Shown: positions 34,647 through 44,855, numbered from the stretch's first letter. The stretch is DNA of 64,000 nt from an uncultured Hungatella sp. (GCA_910579515.1 CAJTUV010000004.1:1-64000); one strand, 5' to 3'. Made by a program: numbers and translations. Notes: a model not told the origin generated them from the sequence alone.

Positions 34647-36707
34647 ATGGGAAGATTCGACAAGTTAAAAGGGAAAAAAATACTGGTCTATGGAACTGGG
34701 AGGGTGGCAGAAAGCGTATTAGACGAATTAAAAGGGTTTGAGGTTGTCGGGATTATAGACCGGATTCGTATGGAAGGAACACTGAAAGGCATTTCGATTT
34801 TGACATGGGACGACCTCTATGTCGGTATGGCAGAGATTCTTATCATTGCGTCATTAAAAAGATATTATAAAGAAATCTATCACAGAATCCAATATTACTG
34901 CAGTGTGTTTCACCTTACAGTTTACGGAGAGAACGGAATAAATTTATCAAGAGAGTACCAGTTTAAAGAGATCGATCCCAAACAGGAACGATATTTTCAT
35001 AAGAACGAGGAAGAACTTAAACGGTTGATGAAAGAGCATGACGCCGTCAGCTTTGATTTATTTGATACTTTAGTAATGCGAAAAACGTTAGAGGATGAAG
35101 ATGTATTTGAGCTGGTAGAGGATAGAATCAGACAAAAAGGAATTGAAATTTCTGGTTTTAAGAAAAAAAGACGTACGGCAGAATTAAGGTCAAGTAAAAA
35201 CTGTATTGATGAAATCTATAAGCATCTTAGAGAAATAACGGGAATCAGTGAGGAGGAGTGCGCGCTGGTACTTCAAGAGGAAATCGAGTGTGAAAGAGAA
35301 TGCCTGATTTTGAGACGTAAAATGGTTGAGCTTATGGATTTTGCAGTCCAAAATGGGAAAAGGGTAAGTATTATTGCCCGAACCTGTTTTCCGGCATCTG
35401 TGACGGAGGATTTTTTATCCAGTTTATCCATTACGGGATATGAAAAAATCTATAGCTCTTTTGGATACAGTGTAGAAGAGGAACAGGAAATATTCAAGAG
35501 ATATCGAAATGATTCCGGCCGTATGACTTGTCTTCACATTGGAACCAAGAAAGCCCAAGCTACCTCAATACTTCAAACATGTGACATTGATTTCTATGAG
35601 ATAAAAAGTGCTTATGAAATGTGGACCATATCAAGCCTGAAGAAACTGCTGGTCTGCTCGGATAGGATTGACAACAGGGTTGTCTTAGGCTTCATGGCAG
35701 GAGAGATCTTTAACAATCCCTTTGCCTTATACCGAACCTCAGGGGTTGTTTCAATTAAAACCTTGGAGGAATTTGCAATTCTCTTTATGGTTCCAATCGT
35801 GCTGATTTATCTGCAGTCTATGATAAAGACCATAGAGGAAAAAAATATAGAGAAGATTTTATTTACTGCCAGAGACGGTTATTTGTTTAAAAAGGTTTAT
35901 GACATCAGTTTTTTGAAATCCATAAGGATTCCGTCGGTTTACTTCTTGGCTTCCAGGAAATTGTGCTTGAGATCAACCATAGATTCAGAAGAGGGGATGT
36001 TAAGCTTCTGTAAAGGATTTTCGACAGATGGGGAGCTGAAGTTTTTTCTGAAGGAATTTTTACAGGAGCAATCCTTAGTGGAACCAGAAAATGAGCCGGA
36101 ATCCATAAAAGAATTTCTTCTCTTTTATAACGAATCTTTAAGCAGGCTATCTGGAACGGTGAAAAAGAATTACCTGCGTTATATTGAAAAAATGGATCTT
36201 CACAGCAGCCAAAAATATTTGTTTTGTGAGCTGTGTTCAACAGGAACCGTACACGAGGCTCTGAATCAACTATGGAACACGGATTTGGATGGATTTTATT
36301 TATATAAGAGAACCGGAATAAAGAAAAGAGTTCTTAATATCGTTTCCGTTTACGATGATTCCAATGGTTACCATATTGAGCAATTCCGAGATTTACTGGA
36401 GATCATTTTAACATCCGGGGAGCCTTCTATTTGCGGAATGGATGAAAAGGGGGAACCGATTTATTCCGCTGAGAACAGAACAACTCAGGAGCTTTTGGCA
36501 TTAGAAAAGATACATGAGGCGATTATTAAATTTGTACAGGAATACGTGGATTTAAGAGGCACGGATAAGACTGTCACAAAAGAGTTTCCAGATTTAACTC
36601 TTGGACTTTTGGATTATGTGGTGTTTGAAAGTGAAATGAATGGATTCATGAGTCGAAAAAATGTAGATGATATGACGCAGAGACAAATAAGCATAGTTCA
36701 CGAATAA
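34647..36707 (+). CDS. HAD-family paralogue with lost catalytic motifs (probable pseudoenzyme)
   Basis: A 686-residue protein with the same architecture and clear similarity along its whole length to the preceding gene. The module is KKILVYGTGRVAESVLDEL and motif I is kept (VSFDLFDTLVMRK). Motif II SIISDM has become SIIARTCFPAS, and the motif IV HIGDNPNSD has become HIGTKKAQATSI, removing the acids that bind Mg. The long C-terminal domain with FTARDGYLFKKVYD is well kept. I infer that phosphatase activity is lost while the C-terminal domain remains under selection, perhaps as a partner of the first copy. Confidence 0.82.
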   Translation: MGRFDKLKGKKILVYGTGRVAESVLDELKGFEVVGIIDRIRMEGTLKGISILTWDDLYVGMAEILIIASLKRYYKEIYHRIQYYCSVFHLTVYGENGINLSREYQFKEIDPKQERYFHKNEEELKRLMKEHDAVSFDLFDTLVMRKTLEDEDVFELVEDRIRQKGIEISGFKKKRRTAELRSSKNCIDEIYKHLREITGISEEECALVLQEEIECERECLILRRKMVELMDFAVQNGKRVSIIARTCFPASVTEDFLSSLSITGYEKIYSSFGYSVEEEQEIFKRYRNDSGRMTCLHIGTKKAQATSILQTCDIDFYEIKSAYEMWTISSLKKLLVCSDRIDNRVVLGFMAGEIFNNPFALYRTSGVVSIKTLEEFAILFMVPIVLIYLQSMIKTIEEKNIEKILFTARDGYLFKKVYDISFLKSIRIPSVYFLASRKLCLRSTIDSEEGMLSFCKGFSTDGELKFFLKEFLQEQSLVEPENEPESIKEFLLFYNESLSRLSGTVKKNYLRYIEKMDLHSSQKYLFCELCSTGTVHEALNQLWNTDLDGFYLYKRTGIKKRVLNIVSVYDDSNGYHIEQFRDLLEIILTSGEPSICGMDEKGEPIYSAENRTTQELLALEKIHEAIIKFVQEYVDLRGTDKTVTKEFPDLTLGLLDYVVFESEMNGFMSRKNVDDMTQRQISIVHE

Positions 36708-36732
36708 TTTTAAAATTGAGGCGGAAAGTTTC

Positions 36733-38166
36733 ATGATGGATGGTTGTTGGTTTTTTGGAGCAGGAAAAAAGGGGAGAGCGTGGTTAAAACGTTTCCGAGA
36801 TTTTGGAGTCGTACCAGAAGGTTTTTTAGATAATCGCAGAGAGTTACATGAAACTTTCTGTGAGGATATTTTGATATGCAGTCCAGAGAAGCTGGATTTA
36901 TCTCAGCTGAGGTTCATTTTTATTACTTGTAAAGAGGAAGCTGATATTAAAAAACAGTTACTGGAATTAGGAATTCCAGAACATAAAATCGTTTATCATG
37001 ATCACAACATTCTAAACCATCTGCTTTATGAGGCTGCGAAACGTGTTATTCCTGCATCATCTGAAAGGAATCATTATGAAAGTCGGACAAAAGAAACGAT
37101 ATTCCTTGATTTACAGAACGGAATGGTCCTTGGCGGTGTGGAATCGTGGAGTTATGAACTGGCAAGAAGATTAACAGATATCGGCTATCAGGGCCAGTAT
37201 TTGACTACGGATGTTACTGAACCGACAGTGGAAGACGACGCGTTCCCATCCTGTATACTTTTGTATCAGAAGATGGAGAAAGACGTGGATAAGATCAAGG
37301 CGTGTGTGCAGAAGATTTCAGAACATCTTCCATGTACCATTATCTGCAATTTCCCACAGCTCATTTTCTGGTCGGCATGTATTGCAAGGCAGTTGTATCC
37401 CAAACAGGTAAGAGTCATAGCTGTGCAGCATAATGATTCCAGAATATATTATGAGACGTATTCCTTGTGGCAGGAGTTTATTGACAAGTGTGTGGTGATT
37501 AGTTCCCGTATGGAAGAAAAGCTTTTGTCCTTTGGAATGAGAGCAGAGAAACTTGTAACTATGAACTGGCAGATAGAATGTGAAGAATATCTGGAAAGGT
37601 CATGGAGCAAGGAGGGAGAGTGCTTTCAGATTGGATATGCGGGCAGAATAACCACAGCACAGAAGCGGGTGGATTTATTTTTAGTGCTGGCTGAAAAGTT
37701 GAAGGAGAGAGGACTTTCTTTTCAATTTCATATAGCGGGGTCTGGAGAGTACAGTGAGGCATTAAAGAGAAGTATTGAGGAAAAACAACTGCAGGGATAC
37801 TTAATCATGGAAGGACATATAGACAGAAAAAACATACCAGATTTTTGGAGCAGACAGGATATCATGGTCAGCTGTTCGGAATGGGAGGGGCATAGCATTT
37901 CTCAGGCGGAGGCAATGGCAAGAGGGGCGGTTCCTGTTGTTACGGACGTATCCGGAGCTTATGATGATATCCAGGATGGATATAATGGATTTGTCATAGA
38001 AGTAGGAGATTTGGATGGTATGGTTGAGAGAATCTGTGATTTATATCATAATCGAAAACAACTGGAAGAGATGGGAACGTGTGCCCATGACAGAATTTAT
38101 AGACAACACATTCAAATGGATCAGACAAGAGACTGGGAGAACTGGCTGGAAAATATATGGCTGTAA
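36733..38166 (+). CDS. GT4 glycosyltransferase with N-terminal Rossmann module
   Basis: A 477-residue protein; GAGGCGG 8 bases before the ATG. Residues ~1-95 are the recurring module (CWFFGAGKKGRAWLKRF). Residues ~115-470 are a GT-B, GT4-type enzyme: NGMVLGGVESWSYELA, IGYAGRITTAQKRVDLFL, FHIAGSGEYSEALK, and SCSEWEGHSISQAEAMARG (the E-x7-E region). It is a retaining glycosyltransferase; the sugar is unknown. Confidence 0.9.
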   Translation: MMDGCWFFGAGKKGRAWLKRFRDFGVVPEGFLDNRRELHETFCEDILICSPEKLDLSQLRFIFITCKEEADIKKQLLELGIPEHKIVYHDHNILNHLLYEAAKRVIPASSERNHYESRTKETIFLDLQNGMVLGGVESWSYELARRLTDIGYQGQYLTTDVTEPTVEDDAFPSCILLYQKMEKDVDKIKACVQKISEHLPCTIICNFPQLIFWSACIARQLYPKQVRVIAVQHNDSRIYYETYSLWQEFIDKCVVISSRMEEKLLSFGMRAEKLVTMNWQIECEEYLERSWSKEGECFQIGYAGRITTAQKRVDLFLVLAEKLKERGLSFQFHIAGSGEYSEALKRSIEEKQLQGYLIMEGHIDRKNIPDFWSRQDIMVSCSEWEGHSISQAEAMARGAVPVVTDVSGAYDDIQDGYNGFVIEVGDLDGMVERICDLYHNRKQLEEMGTCAHDRIYRQHIQMDQTRDWENWLENIWL

Positions 38167-38181
38167 ATAGGAGAGGACACA

Positions 38182-39378
38182 ATGAAACGGTATTATATAG
38201 AAAGTATTATCGGTAAAATCGCAGAAGAAATTAAAAAGCTGGCAGAGGAAGGCGTGATTACAGCAGATAAAAAAATCGTATTGTACGGACTGGATACTTA
38301 TTCTTTTGCCATGAGAACCATCTTGTCAAATTTGGGGTTTCAGATAGACAGCTATCTCTCAGACGAACCAGAACTCTTATTGAGATATAAAAGGAATCTG
38401 AAATCCATAAGGGCGCGTTATCTAAAGTCCTCCAGGGATTTGATTGGAATCTGTTCATTGGAAGAGCGATTACAGCCATTTGACAGTAGCGTACTGATTA
38501 TCAGCAGTTCAAAAAACTGTCCAAAAGAAAAAATAGAAAATCTGAATTACCAAAATGAAGTAAATTTCTTTCAGATTTATGATTGGGAACAGGCAGACGC
38601 TCAATATTCTGTAATGGAAAAAAAGAGTGTGACATTAAAAGAAATCCAAAGCCTTCAGAAAGAGATGTTGTGCTGTGTTGATAAATTTTGTATGGACAGA
38701 AATATAAGATATTGGGTATGCGGAGGTACCTTATTGGGGACTATGCGTCATAAAGGTTTTATTCCGTGGGATGATGATATTGATATTTTTATGCCATGGG
38801 AAGACTATCAACGGTTTATAAAAGAATTTGTGAATGATGAACGATATGAGTTAATGATACCTGACAAAGCAGACAGAAGAGATTATATTGATCTGTTCTG
38901 TAAATTAGGAGACAGCCGTATTCTGGTTAGAGAGAATCTGGATGTGATTAGAAAAGTTCGTCCTCTTACTCTGGATATTTTTCCATTAATAGGTCTGCCT
39001 GAAAAGAAGGAGAAACGGCTTTTATTTTTTCAAGAGTACTATGAAGTGGAAAAAAGGATATGGGAAGATTTTTATGCCAATAACGGCGATTTAGATGTGT
39101 ATAACAAATGGTATTCAAAACAGAAGGAATTTCTGGAAGCCTATGATTTTGATCAGTCGGCTTATGTTGGAGTTCTGGGCACTGTTTATAGGGAACGGGA
39201 TTATACAAAAAGAACCGTCTATGATTCCACCCTCCGCCTGCCATTCGAGGACATAGAAGTCAACGTACCGGCAGGATATCAGGAATACCTTGATAACCTG
39301 TATGGAAAAGGCTGGCAGGAGCTTCCAGACGAGAGCAGACGGGTTTCCAACCACAATGTAGAAGCATACTGGCTGTAA
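38182..39378 (+). CDS. LicD-family phosphotransferase with N-terminal Rossmann module
   Basis: A 398-residue protein; AGGAGAGG precedes the ATG. Residues ~30-130 are the module (KKIVLYGLDTYSFAMRTIL). Residues ~150-398 are LicD: VCGGTLLGTMRHKGFIPWDD followed by DIDIFMP, the metal/nucleotide site, and YIDLFCKLGD. LicD enzymes transfer phosphocholine from CDP-choline to glycans, and relatives transfer other phospho- or phosphonyl groups. Given PEP mutase, Ppd and a CMP-transferase in the same operon, I infer that it attaches a phosphonate to the glycan. Confidence 0.92.
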   Translation: MKRYYIESIIGKIAEEIKKLAEEGVITADKKIVLYGLDTYSFAMRTILSNLGFQIDSYLSDEPELLLRYKRNLKSIRARYLKSSRDLIGICSLEERLQPFDSSVLIISSSKNCPKEKIENLNYQNEVNFFQIYDWEQADAQYSVMEKKSVTLKEIQSLQKEMLCCVDKFCMDRNIRYWVCGGTLLGTMRHKGFIPWDDDIDIFMPWEDYQRFIKEFVNDERYELMIPDKADRRDYIDLFCKLGDSRILVRENLDVIRKVRPLTLDIFPLIGLPEKKEKRLLFFQEYYEVEKRIWEDFYANNGDLDVYNKWYSKQKEFLEAYDFDQSAYVGVLGTVYRERDYTKRTVYDSTLRLPFEDIEVNVPAGYQEYLDNLYGKGWQELPDESRRVSNHNVEAYWL

Positions 39379-39392
39379 GAGAGGAAGAACAA

Positions 39393-40679
39393 ATGCCAAA
39401 GATTTCAGTAATTGTACCAGTCTATAACGTAGAACGCTATCTGCCACAATGCCTGGACAGCATCCTTGCCCAGACCTTAACTGATATCGAAATCATCTGT
39501 GTGGACGACGGCTCCACAGACGAAAGCGGCAGGATCCTGGATCGGTATGCCGACCTGGATAAGCGCCTTGTCGTGTTCCACGGCCCAAACGCCGGATATG
39601 GCGCCGCCATGAACACAGGGCTTTTTGCGGCCACGGGAGAGTATATCGGAATCGTGGAAAGCGACGACTCCATTCTGCCACAGATGTACGAGACGTTGTA
39701 CGCTGCGGCTGTCAAGGACGACCTGGATCTGGTCAAATCCGATGCCGTGTATTGGTTAGAAAGCAGGAATTATTTTAAAACCATTCATGCGTCAGGGCTG
39801 GAGGAATGGTATGACCAGGTGCTTGGCGATGTGGACCGAAACGTGTTTTTCGATTTCTTTATGAACATCTGGACCGGAATCTATAAACGGACCTTCCTCT
39901 CCAGGCACAAGATCCGGTTCCATGAAAGTCCTGGAGCCTCCTACCAGGACAACGGATTCTGGATCCAGACCCTTTTGTACTGTCAAAAGGCGAAGTGGTT
40001 AAATCAGGCGTTTTATTGGTACAGGCAGGACAATCCAGAAGCCTCTGTAAAGAGCAGGGAAAAAATCATGGCCATGACAAAGGAGTATGAGTTTCTTACC
40101 CAGACGCTTTGTGACAGAAACGATTACCAGTTCCTGCCTTACTGCTATTACTATAAATTGTACCGCAACAGAGGGACGTTTCTGCGCATTGCAGACGATC
40201 AGAAACGGATGTTCTGCGATCAGATTCGAAAAGACTTTGAACAGTATAAAGGGTTTATAAAGGGGAACCGTTTCCTAGAAAACTGGTACAGGCAGATTCT
40301 AAAAAACCCAGACTATGCATGTGAAGAAATTCTACAGAAGAAACGCCAAATCCGAACCAGGCTGGAGCAGGCAGAGGGAATTGTCATCTACGGAGCAGGG
40401 CGCCTGGGAGACATCGTGTTTCGCGGGTTACACAATGAGGGATATTCCGAAAAGTTCTGCTGTTTTGCCGTGTCCCAGAAAGACTCTGAAAAGACAATGG
40501 CAGGAAAGCAGGTTCTGTCCATAATCGAAGCAGTGGAGAGCTTTCCAGGTGCGCTGCTGATACTGGCGGTGGATCGTTTCAGTAAAATCCACGAGCAGAT
40601 GAAAGAAACACTGGCAGGCATGGGAATTTCCTGCTATCTGGACGGCTCTGACATAGAGGAGAACTTTTACATTATTTAA
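39393..40679 (+). CDS. GT2 glycosyltransferase with C-terminal Rossmann module
   Basis: A 428-residue protein with GAGGAAG before the ATG. GT2 blocks: ISVIVPVYNVERYLPQCL, CVDDGSTDESG, GIVESDDSILP. The C-terminal ~110 residues are the module (GIVIYGAGRLGDIVFRGL). From this gene to about 46 kb the sequence is visibly richer in G and C than upstream genes, marking a composition border near 39.4 kb. Confidence 0.9.
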   Translation: MPKISVIVPVYNVERYLPQCLDSILAQTLTDIEIICVDDGSTDESGRILDRYADLDKRLVVFHGPNAGYGAAMNTGLFAATGEYIGIVESDDSILPQMYETLYAAAVKDDLDLVKSDAVYWLESRNYFKTIHASGLEEWYDQVLGDVDRNVFFDFFMNIWTGIYKRTFLSRHKIRFHESPGASYQDNGFWIQTLLYCQKAKWLNQAFYWYRQDNPEASVKSREKIMAMTKEYEFLTQTLCDRNDYQFLPYCYYYKLYRNRGTFLRIADDQKRMFCDQIRKDFEQYKGFIKGNRFLENWYRQILKNPDYACEEILQKKRQIRTRLEQAEGIVIYGAGRLGDIVFRGLHNEGYSEKFCCFAVSQKDSEKTMAGKQVLSIIEAVESFPGALLILAVDRFSKIHEQMKETLAGMGISCYLDGSDIEENFYII

Positions 40680-40705
40680 TCATGGAAGGCGCAGAGGGGA
40701 TAACA

Positions 40706-41419
40706 ATGAACATAGCAATGATTATTGCAGGCGGAAAAGGGATTCGGACAAAACAGGATATCCCAAAGCAGTTTTTAAATATTCAGGATAAACCAGTGAT
40801 TGTCTATACCATGCAGGCATTCCAGAAACACCCGGAGATTGACGGGATTCTGGTGGTGTGCATTGACGGATGGCAGGAAATGCTAAAGGCATACGCGGGC
40901 CAGTTTAATATAACCAAGTTAAGATGGATCACAACCGGCGGAGAGAATGGACAGGAATCCATCCGAAACGGTCTGATGGAACTGGAAAAGCACTGCAAGG
41001 AGTCGGATCTGGTATTAATCCATGACGCAATCCGGCCCAACGTGTCCCAGGAGATCATATCAGGGTGCATTGCAGAGTGCAGGCTTCACGGCTGTGCCAT
41101 TACAGTCGTTCCCTGTGCAGAGGCCATGCTTCTGCGCAGTGATAACCTTAACAGTTCCTCGGCCTTGATTGCCAGGGAGACCCTTGCCAGGACCCAGACG
41201 CCCCAGGCCTTTTCATTGGGGAAGCTTCTGTGGGCCCACAGGGAGGCCAAAAACCAGGGGATCTGTAATTCCACCGCCTCCTGCACCTTAATGGTGGAAT
41301 TGGGACAGGAGGTATACTTTTGTCCAGGGTCCGAAAAAAACATAAAAATAACGACTACAGAGGACCTTGAAATCTTTAAAGCCCTTCTGATGGCAGGAAA
41401 AGACGAATGGCTGAAATAG
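40706..41419 (+). CDS. IspD/TarI-family cytidylyltransferase
   Basis: A 237-residue protein. ATG 40706 sits after AGAGGGGA; ATG 40682 is a weaker alternative. It has the full family signature: AMIIAGGKGIRTKQDIPKQF, TTGGENGQESIRNGL, LIHDAIRPNVSQEII, ARTQTPQAFSLGKLL and KITTTEDLEIF. TarI makes CDP-ribitol; IspD makes CDP-methylerythritol. In this locus, followed directly by an NAD-dependent sugar enzyme, CDP-alditol production is the likelier role, but a true IspD cannot be excluded. Confidence 0.88.
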   Translation: MNIAMIIAGGKGIRTKQDIPKQFLNIQDKPVIVYTMQAFQKHPEIDGILVVCIDGWQEMLKAYAGQFNITKLRWITTGGENGQESIRNGLMELEKHCKESDLVLIHDAIRPNVSQEIISGCIAECRLHGCAITVVPCAEAMLLRSDNLNSSSALIARETLARTQTPQAFSLGKLLWAHREAKNQGICNSTASCTLMVELGQEVYFCPGSEKNIKITTTEDLEIFKALLMAGKDEWLK

Positions 41420-41456
41420 AACAGAAGGTTCAAAGAAAGGACGGCTGAACAAGGAG

Positions 41457-42530
41457 ATGTACTTGAAGCAGGAAGCGTACAGACAGGACTTGGAAACTGC
41501 ATGGAGGGGGATTGTAAACCGGGAAAAGCTTGGCGGGAAAAGAATCCTGATAACCGGCGCCACCGGATTAATCGGCTCCTTTCTGACGGATTTACTGCTC
41601 TATGCCAACCAGGCCTATGGAATGGGGATGGACGTCTTCATACTGGCAAGAGATGAAAAAAGGGCGGCAGAGCGGTTTGCGTCAAGCATGGGAGAGGAAG
41701 GGTTTTACGGTATCTTTCAGGACGTGACACAGCCCTTACAGCTTGAAGAGCCTCTGGATTATATCATTCACGCTGCAGGAGACGGATTTCCCTTGGCCTT
41801 TCGGACAGCTCCCGTAGAGACTATGACCCCTGCGCTGTTTGGAACGTATGAACTTTTGCAGTATGCAAGAAAGGCAGGAGTGGAAAGATTTTTATATATT
41901 TCCAGCGGAGAGGTTTATGGAAAGCTGCCTGAGGCAAAGAAGGAGTTTGGGGAAAACGACTGCGGATACCTGGACAGCATGGCAGTGCGTTCCTGCTATC
42001 CCATGGCAAAACGGTGTGCGGAAACTTTGTGCATCTCATTTCAAGAACAGTATCACGTTCCTGTGGTGATCGCACGCCCCAGCCATGTCTATGGGGCCTG
42101 TGCCTCCCTGCGCGACAATCGGGCGACGACCCAGTTTTTGAATGCCGCGGCTGCCAAAGAGGCCATAACGTTAACCAGCCCCGGCAGACAGATGAGAAGC
42201 TACACCTATGTGGCAGACTGTGCCTCCGGCATCTATACGGTACTTTTAAACGGAAAAGCGAAAGAAGCCTACAACATTGCCAACCGAATCTCAAGGCTTA
42301 CGATTGCAGACTTTGCCCAGATTCTTGCAGAGACGGCCCAGACAAGCTGCGAAATCAAGATCCCAGATGAACATGAAAAGAGGGAATATACCCCCATTGA
42401 ATATGCAGTTCTTGATTCTTCCAGGTTGGAGAAACTGGGCTGGAAAGGACAGTATTCTGCTCAGAAAGGGATCCGGCAGATGCTTAAAATAAAAAGGCGG
42501 AGTAAAAAAGACGATGAAGAACTTATATGA
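41457..42530 (+). CDS. NAD-dependent epimerase/dehydratase
   Basis: A 357-residue extended SDR. RILITGATGLIGSFLTDLLL binds NAD, YISSGEVYGKLPE holds the Ser, and SCYPMAKRCAETL has YxxxK. ARPSHVYG and RSYTYVADCASG are typical substrate and cofactor blocks. AAGGAG abuts ATG 41457, so TTG 41463 (spacing 6) may be the true start. It probably converts one nucleotide sugar to another. The end overlaps the next gene by 17 bases. Confidence 0.85.
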   Translation: MYLKQEAYRQDLETAWRGIVNREKLGGKRILITGATGLIGSFLTDLLLYANQAYGMGMDVFILARDEKRAAERFASSMGEEGFYGIFQDVTQPLQLEEPLDYIIHAAGDGFPLAFRTAPVETMTPALFGTYELLQYARKAGVERFLYISSGEVYGKLPEAKKEFGENDCGYLDSMAVRSCYPMAKRCAETLCISFQEQYHVPVVIARPSHVYGACASLRDNRATTQFLNAAAAKEAITLTSPGRQMRSYTYVADCASGIYTVLLNGKAKEAYNIANRISRLTIADFAQILAETAQTSCEIKIPDEHEKREYTPIEYAVLDSSRLEKLGWKGQYSAQKGIRQMLKIKRRSKKDDEELI

Positions 42531-43827
42531 AAAGCTGAAAGACCGGGAAGAAACCCTGTCCCTGATAGGCTTAGGATATGTGGGAATGCCCATCGCAGTG
42601 GCATTTGCAAAAAAGATAAAAGTGATAGGATTTGATTTAAACCAGGAGAAAATAAAGTTATACCAGGCAGGAGTAGACCCGACCAAGGAGGTAGGAGATG
42701 AGGAAGTCAGAAATACAACCGTAGAGTTCACCTTTGACGAAGCCAGATTGAAAGAGGCAAAATTTCACATCGTGGCGGTTCCTACACCAGTCAGGGAAGA
42801 CCACACTCCTGATTTGTCTCCTGTTGAAAGCGCTTCTGTGATTCTTGGTCGGAATCTGACAAAAGGAAGCGTCGTTGTGTATGAATCGACCGTGTATCCA
42901 GGCGTGACGGAGGAGATCTGTATTCCCATTTTGGAGAAGGAGTCCGGATTGAAATGCGGAACAGACTTTAAGGTCGGCTACAGCCCGGAACGGATCAACC
43001 CGGGTGATAAAGTACATAGACTGGAAACCATTAAAAAGATTGTAAGCGGAATGGATGCAGAGACTTTAGAGGCTGTGGCAAAGGTCTACGGGCTTGTGGT
43101 TGAGGCGGGAGTCTATAAGGCGGAGAGCATAAGAGTGGCCGAGGCGGCAAAGGTAATCGAAAATTCCCAGCGTGACATCAACATCGCATTCATGAATGAG
43201 CTGTCCATCATTTTCAACAAAATGGGGATTGATACGAAAGCCGTTTTGGAGGCGGCGAAAACAAAATGGAACTTTTTAGATTTTTATCCTGGGCTGGTGG
43301 GAGGGCACTGCATCGGAGTGGACCCCTATTATCTGACGTATAAGGCGGAACGGCTTGGATACCACAGCCAGATCATTCTTTCCGGGCGCCGGATAAACGA
43401 CGATATGGGGCGGTATGTGGCAGAGAACTGCGTAAAAAGCCTGATTGCGGCAGATAAGGGAGTGAAACAGGCAGCCGTAGCGATACTGGGCTTCACGTTT
43501 AAAGAAAACTGCCCGGATACAAGAAACACAAAGATTATGGATATCATACAGGAGCTGAAAGAGTATGGAATCCATCCGGTTGTGGCAGATCCGGCGGCGG
43601 ATTTAAGGGAAGCACAGCAGCTCTATGGCATTTGCCTTGCCCAGGCAGAAGACATCCGCCAAATGGATGCGGTGATTCTGGCCGTGGCCCATAAAGAGTT
43701 TGAGGACTGGAAACGGTCTGATTTTGACAGACTGTTTGGCTGCGGGAAGAAGGTTCTTCTGGACGTGAAGGGGATCCTGGACCGGAAAGAATTCGAAGAA
43801 GCCGGCTACGATTACTGGAGGTTATAA
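42514..43827 (+). CDS. UDP-HexNAc 6-dehydrogenase (TviB/WbpA-like)
   Basis: A 437-residue protein of normal length. SLIGLGYVGMPIAVAFAKK is the NAD loop, VVYESTVYPGVTEE and VGYSPERINPGDK are family blocks, and GLVGGHCIGVDPYYL holds the catalytic-loop region in which Cys is the nucleophile. ILGFTFKENCPDTRNTK is the C-terminal domain signature. It oxidises C6 of UDP-HexNAc to the uronic acid. Together with the next gene it forms the TviB/TviC (WbpO/WbpP) pair, giving UDP-GlcNAcA or UDP-GalNAcA. Confidence 0.93.
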   Translation: MKNLYEKLKDREETLSLIGLGYVGMPIAVAFAKKIKVIGFDLNQEKIKLYQAGVDPTKEVGDEEVRNTTVEFTFDEARLKEAKFHIVAVPTPVREDHTPDLSPVESASVILGRNLTKGSVVVYESTVYPGVTEEICIPILEKESGLKCGTDFKVGYSPERINPGDKVHRLETIKKIVSGMDAETLEAVAKVYGLVVEAGVYKAESIRVAEAAKVIENSQRDINIAFMNELSIIFNKMGIDTKAVLEAAKTKWNFLDFYPGLVGGHCIGVDPYYLTYKAERLGYHSQIILSGRRINDDMGRYVAENCVKSLIAADKGVKQAAVAILGFTFKENCPDTRNTKIMDIIQELKEYGIHPVVADPAADLREAQQLYGICLAQAEDIRQMDAVILAVAHKEFEDWKRSDFDRLFGCGKKVLLDVKGILDRKEFEEAGYDYWRL

Positions 43828-43829
43828 AC

Positions 43830-44804
43830 ATGGGATATAAAGATATGAGGTTTCCTGAAAACAGCACGTTTCTGGTCACAGGAGGAGCCGGGTTTATCGG
43901 CTCCAACCTTTGTGAGGCGATTCTGAACCTTGGCTATCCGGTGCGCTGTTTGGATGATCTGTCCACTGGAAAAAAAGAGAACTTAGAACCGTTCCTTTCA
44001 CATCCCGGCTTTGAGTTTAGAAAGGGAGATATAAAAGATCAAGAGACCTGCATGGAGGCATGCAAAGGGGTGGATTACGTGCTCCACCAGGCGGCGTGGG
44101 GAAGCGTGCCAAGAAGCATTGAAAACCCCCTCTTTTACTGCGCCAATAACATCACAGGCACCGTGAATATGCTGGAGGCGGCAAGACAGAATGGGGTAAA
44201 GAAGTTTGTATACGCAAGCAGCTCCTCCGTCTACGGGGACGAGCCCAACCTGCCAAAGAAAGAGGGTCGGGAGGGAAGCCTGCTCTCCCCCTATGCAGTG
44301 ACGAAGCGGGCAGACGAGGAGTGGGCAAGGCAGTATACGCTGTACTACGGCCTGGATACCTACGGCCTCCGCTATTTTAATGTATTCGGCCGCCGCCAGG
44401 ACCCAGACGGCGCCTATGCGGCGGTGATCCCGAAGTTTATAAAACTGCTGCTAAACCATGAAGTGCCCACGATTCACGGAGACGGGAGGCAGAGTAGGGA
44501 CTTTACGTATATTGAAAATGTAATCGAGGCAAACCTAAAGGCCTGCCAGGCAGACCACACAGCAGCAGGTCAGGCGTACAACATTGCTTATGGAGGAAGA
44601 GAAGAGATCCTGGAAATCTATGATGATATTGCACACGCCCTTGGGGTGGAGGCAGAGCCGCGGTTTGCGGAGTCCAGAAAAGGAGACATAAAGCACAGCA
44701 ATGCAGATATCACAAAGGCGAGAGAGGCGTTTGGTTATGAGCCGGAGTGGAGTTTTAAGCGGGGGATAGAAGAAGCGATTGAGTGGTACAAAACCCATTT
44801 ATAA
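43830..44804 (+). CDS. UDP-HexNAc(A) 4-epimerase (TviC/WbpP-like)
   Basis: A 324-residue protein starting two bases after the dehydrogenase stop, with GGAGG upstream. FLVTGGAGFIGSNLCEAIL binds NAD; HQAAWGSVPRSIENP is the WbpP/TviC-type block; YASSSSVYGDEP has the catalytic Ser; SPYAVTKRADE has YxxxK. YFNVFGRRQDPDGAYAAVIP is highly typical. It interconverts the gluco and galacto forms of UDP-N-acetylhexosamine or its uronate. Confidence 0.93.
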   Translation: MGYKDMRFPENSTFLVTGGAGFIGSNLCEAILNLGYPVRCLDDLSTGKKENLEPFLSHPGFEFRKGDIKDQETCMEACKGVDYVLHQAAWGSVPRSIENPLFYCANNITGTVNMLEAARQNGVKKFVYASSSSVYGDEPNLPKKEGREGSLLSPYAVTKRADEEWARQYTLYYGLDTYGLRYFNVFGRRQDPDGAYAAVIPKFIKLLLNHEVPTIHGDGRQSRDFTYIENVIEANLKACQADHTAAGQAYNIAYGGREEILEIYDDIAHALGVEAEPRFAESRKGDIKHSNADITKAREAFGYEPEWSFKRGIEEAIEWYKTHL

Positions 44805-44855
44805 TCTGCACAAAACAAGGAACAGACAGACGTTAGAACTGGGAAAGCTGGTGTG

